DNA of 64,000 bases from Clavibacter michiganensis subsp. tessellarius (lineage in GTDB: Bacteria; Actinomycetota; Actinomycetes; Actinomycetales; Microbacteriaceae), in NCBI RefSeq assembly GCF_021922985.1, contig NZ_CP040788.1, positions 2,914,001 to 2,978,000 on the forward strand. Reading direction: 5' to 3'. Position 1 is the stretch's first letter; every line of letters starts with the position of its first letter. A model generated the notes under the pieces. That model searched no databases. It saw only the letters and a program-made list of their open reading frames with translations, and was not told the DNA's origin. Both the position numbers and the translations under genes were made by a program. Positions 61,850 through 64,000 of the stretch are shown piece after piece.

Positions 61850-64000
61850 ATGACCGCCGAGACCGCATCCGCCCCCGAGACCGCCGCGATCCCGACGTCC
61901 GTCGGCGTCTCCGCCCCCGATCGCGACGACCTCGCCGACCGGTCCGTCGCGCTCGTGCGCACCTGGCTCGCGGAGGCGGCCCAGCACCCCGCGGATCCCT
62001 CCGCCGAGCGCCTCGCGGGCGTCCTCAAGGACGAGAACGGCCTCGACTTCACCATCGGCTTCGTCGACCGGGTCGTGCGCCCCGAGGACCTGCCGGTCGC
62101 GGGCAACAGCCTCGCCGCGCTCACCGCCAAGACGCCGGGCTTCCTGCCCTGGTACATGCAGGGCGCGATCCGCGCGGGCGGCATCCTCGGCCCCGTCCTC
62201 CCGCAGGTCGTCGTGCCCGTCGCGCGCCGCGTGCTGCGCGAGATGGTCGGGCACCTCATCGTCGACGCGACGAGCGAGAAGCTCGGGCCGGCGATCGAGA
62301 AGCTGCGCGCGGGCGGATCCCGCCTCAACCTCAACCTGCTGGGCGAGGCCGTGCTCGGCGAGCAGGAGGCCGCGCGCCGCCTGGCCGGCACGCGCGAGCT
62401 GCTCGCCCGCGACGACGTGGACTACGTCTCCATCAAGGTGTCGAGCGTCGTCTCGCAGCTGTCGATGTGGGCGTTCGACGAGGCCGTCGACAAGGTGGTC
62501 GAGCGCCTGACTCCCCTGTACGAGCTGGCGTCGGAGGCGGCGACCCCCAAGTTCATCAACCTCGACATGGAGGAGTACAAGGACCTCGACCTCACCATCG
62601 AGGTGTTCACGCGCGTGCTCGACCAGCCGCAGCTGAAGGACCTCGAGGCCGGGATCGTGCTGCAGGCGTACCTGCCCGACGCGCTCGCCGGGCTGCAGCG
62701 GCTCACCGCGTGGGCGCAGGAGCGTCGCGCGGCGGGCGGGGCGCCCATCAAGGTCCGCATCGTCAAGGGCGCGAACCTCGCGATGGAGCAGGTCGACGGC
62801 CGGATGCACGACTGGCCCGTCGCCACCTGGGCCACCAAGGAGCAGACCGACACGCACTACAAGCGCATGCTCGAGCACGCGCTCCAGCCCGCCGCGGCCG
62901 ACGCCGTGAAGGTCGGCGTCGCCGGGCACAACCTCTTCGACGTCGCGTACGCGTGGCTGCTCGCCGAGGAGCGCGGCGTGACCGACCGGATCGAGTTCGA
63001 GATGCTGCTCGGCATGGCGACCGGCCAGGCCGAGGCCGTGAAGCGCACGGTCGGCGGGCTGCTGCTGTACACGCCCGTCGTGCACCCGACCGAGTTCGAC
63101 GTGGCGATCTCGTACCTCATCCGCCGCCTGGAGGAGAACGCGAGCCAGGAGAACTTCATGTCGGCGGTGTTCGAGCTGAGCACGTCAGCTGAGCTGTTCG
63201 CGCGCGAGGAGTCGCGGTTCCGCTCGTCGCTCGCCGCCGTCGACGACACGATCCCGGCGCCGAACCGCACGCAGGACCGCCGCTTCCCGCCGGAGCTCGA
63301 CGACGTGGATCCGCTGGCCGAGCCCGAGGCGCACGAGGAGCCCGAGGTCGAGGTCGACCCGCAGCTCACGAACGTGGTCCAGGGCTTCACGCGCGGATCG
63401 CTGCTCACGCCCGACGCGCTCGTCGACCCCGACGCCTCCACCACCCCGTTCCACAACGCCGCGGACACGGATCCGGCGCTGCCGACGAACCGCGCCTGGG
63501 GCCGCGAGATCCTGGCGCGCGTGGAGGCCTCGCGGCTCGGCGTCGCGACCATCGACGCCGCGCGCATCGACTCCACCGACCAGCTGGACGACGTCATCGA
63601 CGGCGTGCGCACGGCCGCCGCCGCGTGGGGCGCCCGCCCCGGCGACCAGCGCGCCGCGCTGCTGCACCGCGTGGGCGTCGCCATCGAGCGCAACCGCGCG
63701 CGCCTCATCGAGGTCATGGCCTCCGAGACCGGCAAGACCATCGCCGAGGCCGACCCCGAGGTCAGCGAGGCCGTGGACTTCGCGCACTACTACGCCGAGC
63801 GCGCCCGCGACCTCGACCGCGTGCAGGGCGCCCGGTTCGTGCCGTCGCGCGTCACCGTGGTGGCGCCGCCGTGGAACTTCCCCGTCGCGATCCCCGCGGG
63901 CAGCATGCTCGCGGCCCTCGCCTCCGGCAGCGGCGTGGTCGTCAAGCCCGCCGGCCAGGCCCGCCGATCCGGCGCCGTGCTGGTCGAGGCGCTCCGCGAG
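61850..64000 (+). CDS. putA: Bifunctional proline dehydrogenase/L-glutamate-gamma-semialdehyde dehydrogenase (3' end outside window)
   Basis: The first 717 residues are visible. Residues about 100-470 form the FAD barrel of proline dehydrogenase (LNLNLLGEAVLGEQEA, VDYVSIKVSSVVSQL, PIKVRIVKGANLAMEQVD, the FEMLLGMATGQAEAV and LLYTPVVHPTEFDVAISYLIRRLEENA blocks). From about residue 590 an aldehyde dehydrogenase domain begins (ASETGKTIAEADPEVSEAVDFAHYYA, VTVVAPPWNFPVAIPAG). The catalytic Cys lies beyond the window. It oxidises proline to glutamate. No DNA-binding RHH domain is present at the N-terminus. AAGAGG lies 6 nt before ATG. Confidence 0.94.
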   Translation, partial: MTAETASAPETAAIPTSVGVSAPDRDDLADRSVALVRTWLAEAAQHPADPSAERLAGVLKDENGLDFTIGFVDRVVRPEDLPVAGNSLAALTAKTPGFLPWYMQGAIRAGGILGPVLPQVVVPVARRVLREMVGHLIVDATSEKLGPAIEKLRAGGSRLNLNLLGEAVLGEQEAARRLAGTRELLARDDVDYVSIKVSSVVSQLSMWAFDEAVDKVVERLTPLYELASEAATPKFINLDMEEYKDLDLTIEVFTRVLDQPQLKDLEAGIVLQAYLPDALAGLQRLTAWAQERRAAGGAPIKVRIVKGANLAMEQVDGRMHDWPVATWATKEQTDTHYKRMLEHALQPAAADAVKVGVAGHNLFDVAYAWLLAEERGVTDRIEFEMLLGMATGQAEAVKRTVGGLLLYTPVVHPTEFDVAISYLIRRLEENASQENFMSAVFELSTSAELFAREESRFRSSLAAVDDTIPAPNRTQDRRFPPELDDVDPLAEPEAHEEPEVEVDPQLTNVVQGFTRGSLLTPDALVDPDASTTPFHNAADTDPALPTNRAWGREILARVEASRLGVATIDAARIDSTDQLDDVIDGVRTAAAAWGARPGDQRAALLHRVGVAIERNRARLIEVMASETGKTIAEADPEVSEAVDFAHYYAERARDLDRVQGARFVPSRVTVVAPPWNFPVAIPAGSMLAALASGSGVVVKPAGQARRSGAVLVEALRE

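Overview
The window is 64 kb of very GC-rich (visibly above 70% G+C) actinobacterial chromosome. The gene content and style point to Microbacteriaceae and most likely a Clavibacter-like plant-associated species. This is an inference from a DUF7882-type small protein, a levansucrase beside a GH32 enzyme, a coproporphyrin-type heme pathway, and near-universal NNC/NNG codons. I see no insertion sequence, phage, CRISPR array, tRNA or rRNA. This is ordinary core chromosome, densely packed, with many 4-nt GTGA/ATGA overlaps and short intergenic gaps.

Layout. 1-5 kb: a Dabb protein, then a LacI regulator and a translationally coupled operon (MFS transporter, alpha/beta hydrolase, SGNH esterase) with a LacI-type operator on its promoter. 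5.1-7.3 kb: an ABC ATPase coupled to a large membrane protein. 7.3-11.8 kb, minus strand: small membrane and DUF proteins, a P-loop kinase overlapping an LCP cell-wall ligase, and an archaeal-type AspRS. 11.9-14.2 kb: the 5-oxoprolinase operon pxpABC. 14.3-19.3 kb, minus strand: a DUF2510 membrane protein, a short UvrA paralogue, a 70-aa protein and a group 2 sigma factor. 19.6-24.3 kb: histidine phosphatase plus the System II cytochrome c maturation genes. 24.3-27.5 kb: menC, menB and menE for menaquinone. 27.5-30.1 kb: CsbD, NUDIX and two GNAT genes.

30.1-44 kb is a nearly complete heme pathway: hemA on the minus strand, hemE-hemY on the plus strand, an inserted envelope block (YtxH, holin-X, DUF3618, MptB-like mannosyltransferase, TIGR03086), then hemQ-hemH-hemC-hemD-hemB-hemL. 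HemY, HemQ and HemH together imply the coproporphyrin-dependent route. A heme oxygenase with a clear DtxR-type iron box at its promoter follows at 45 kb. Cytochrome c maturation, menaquinone and heme genes together make 19.6-45.7 kb a respiratory block.

44-53.8 kb holds scattered metabolic and stress genes: nuclease, DUF1304, MDR reductase, phosphofructokinase, P-loop kinase, PNPOx-like protein, AlkA-like glycosylase, DsbA-like protein, aldose epimerase, VOC protein and an OhrR-like MarR regulator. 53.8-57.3 kb is a divergent fructan pair: a membrane-anchored GH32 hydrolase and a secreted GH68 levansucrase. 58.3-60.7 kb is a copper trio (His-containing membrane protein, YcnI, CopC). The window ends with a LysR regulator divergent from a bifunctional proline catabolism gene (putA) cut by the window edge.

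A recurring signal is a TANNNT -10 box ending 6-7 nt before the start codon, on both strands. It implies that many genes here are transcribed as leaderless mRNAs and it helps to fix their starts. Perfect GC-rich hairpins without U-tracts close most convergent gene pairs. No single locus is clearly a new defence or mobile system. The best candidates for undescribed biology are the LacI-controlled double-esterase transport operon, the heme oxygenase lacking the usual proximal histidine, and the ABC ATPase/DUF-type membrane pair.
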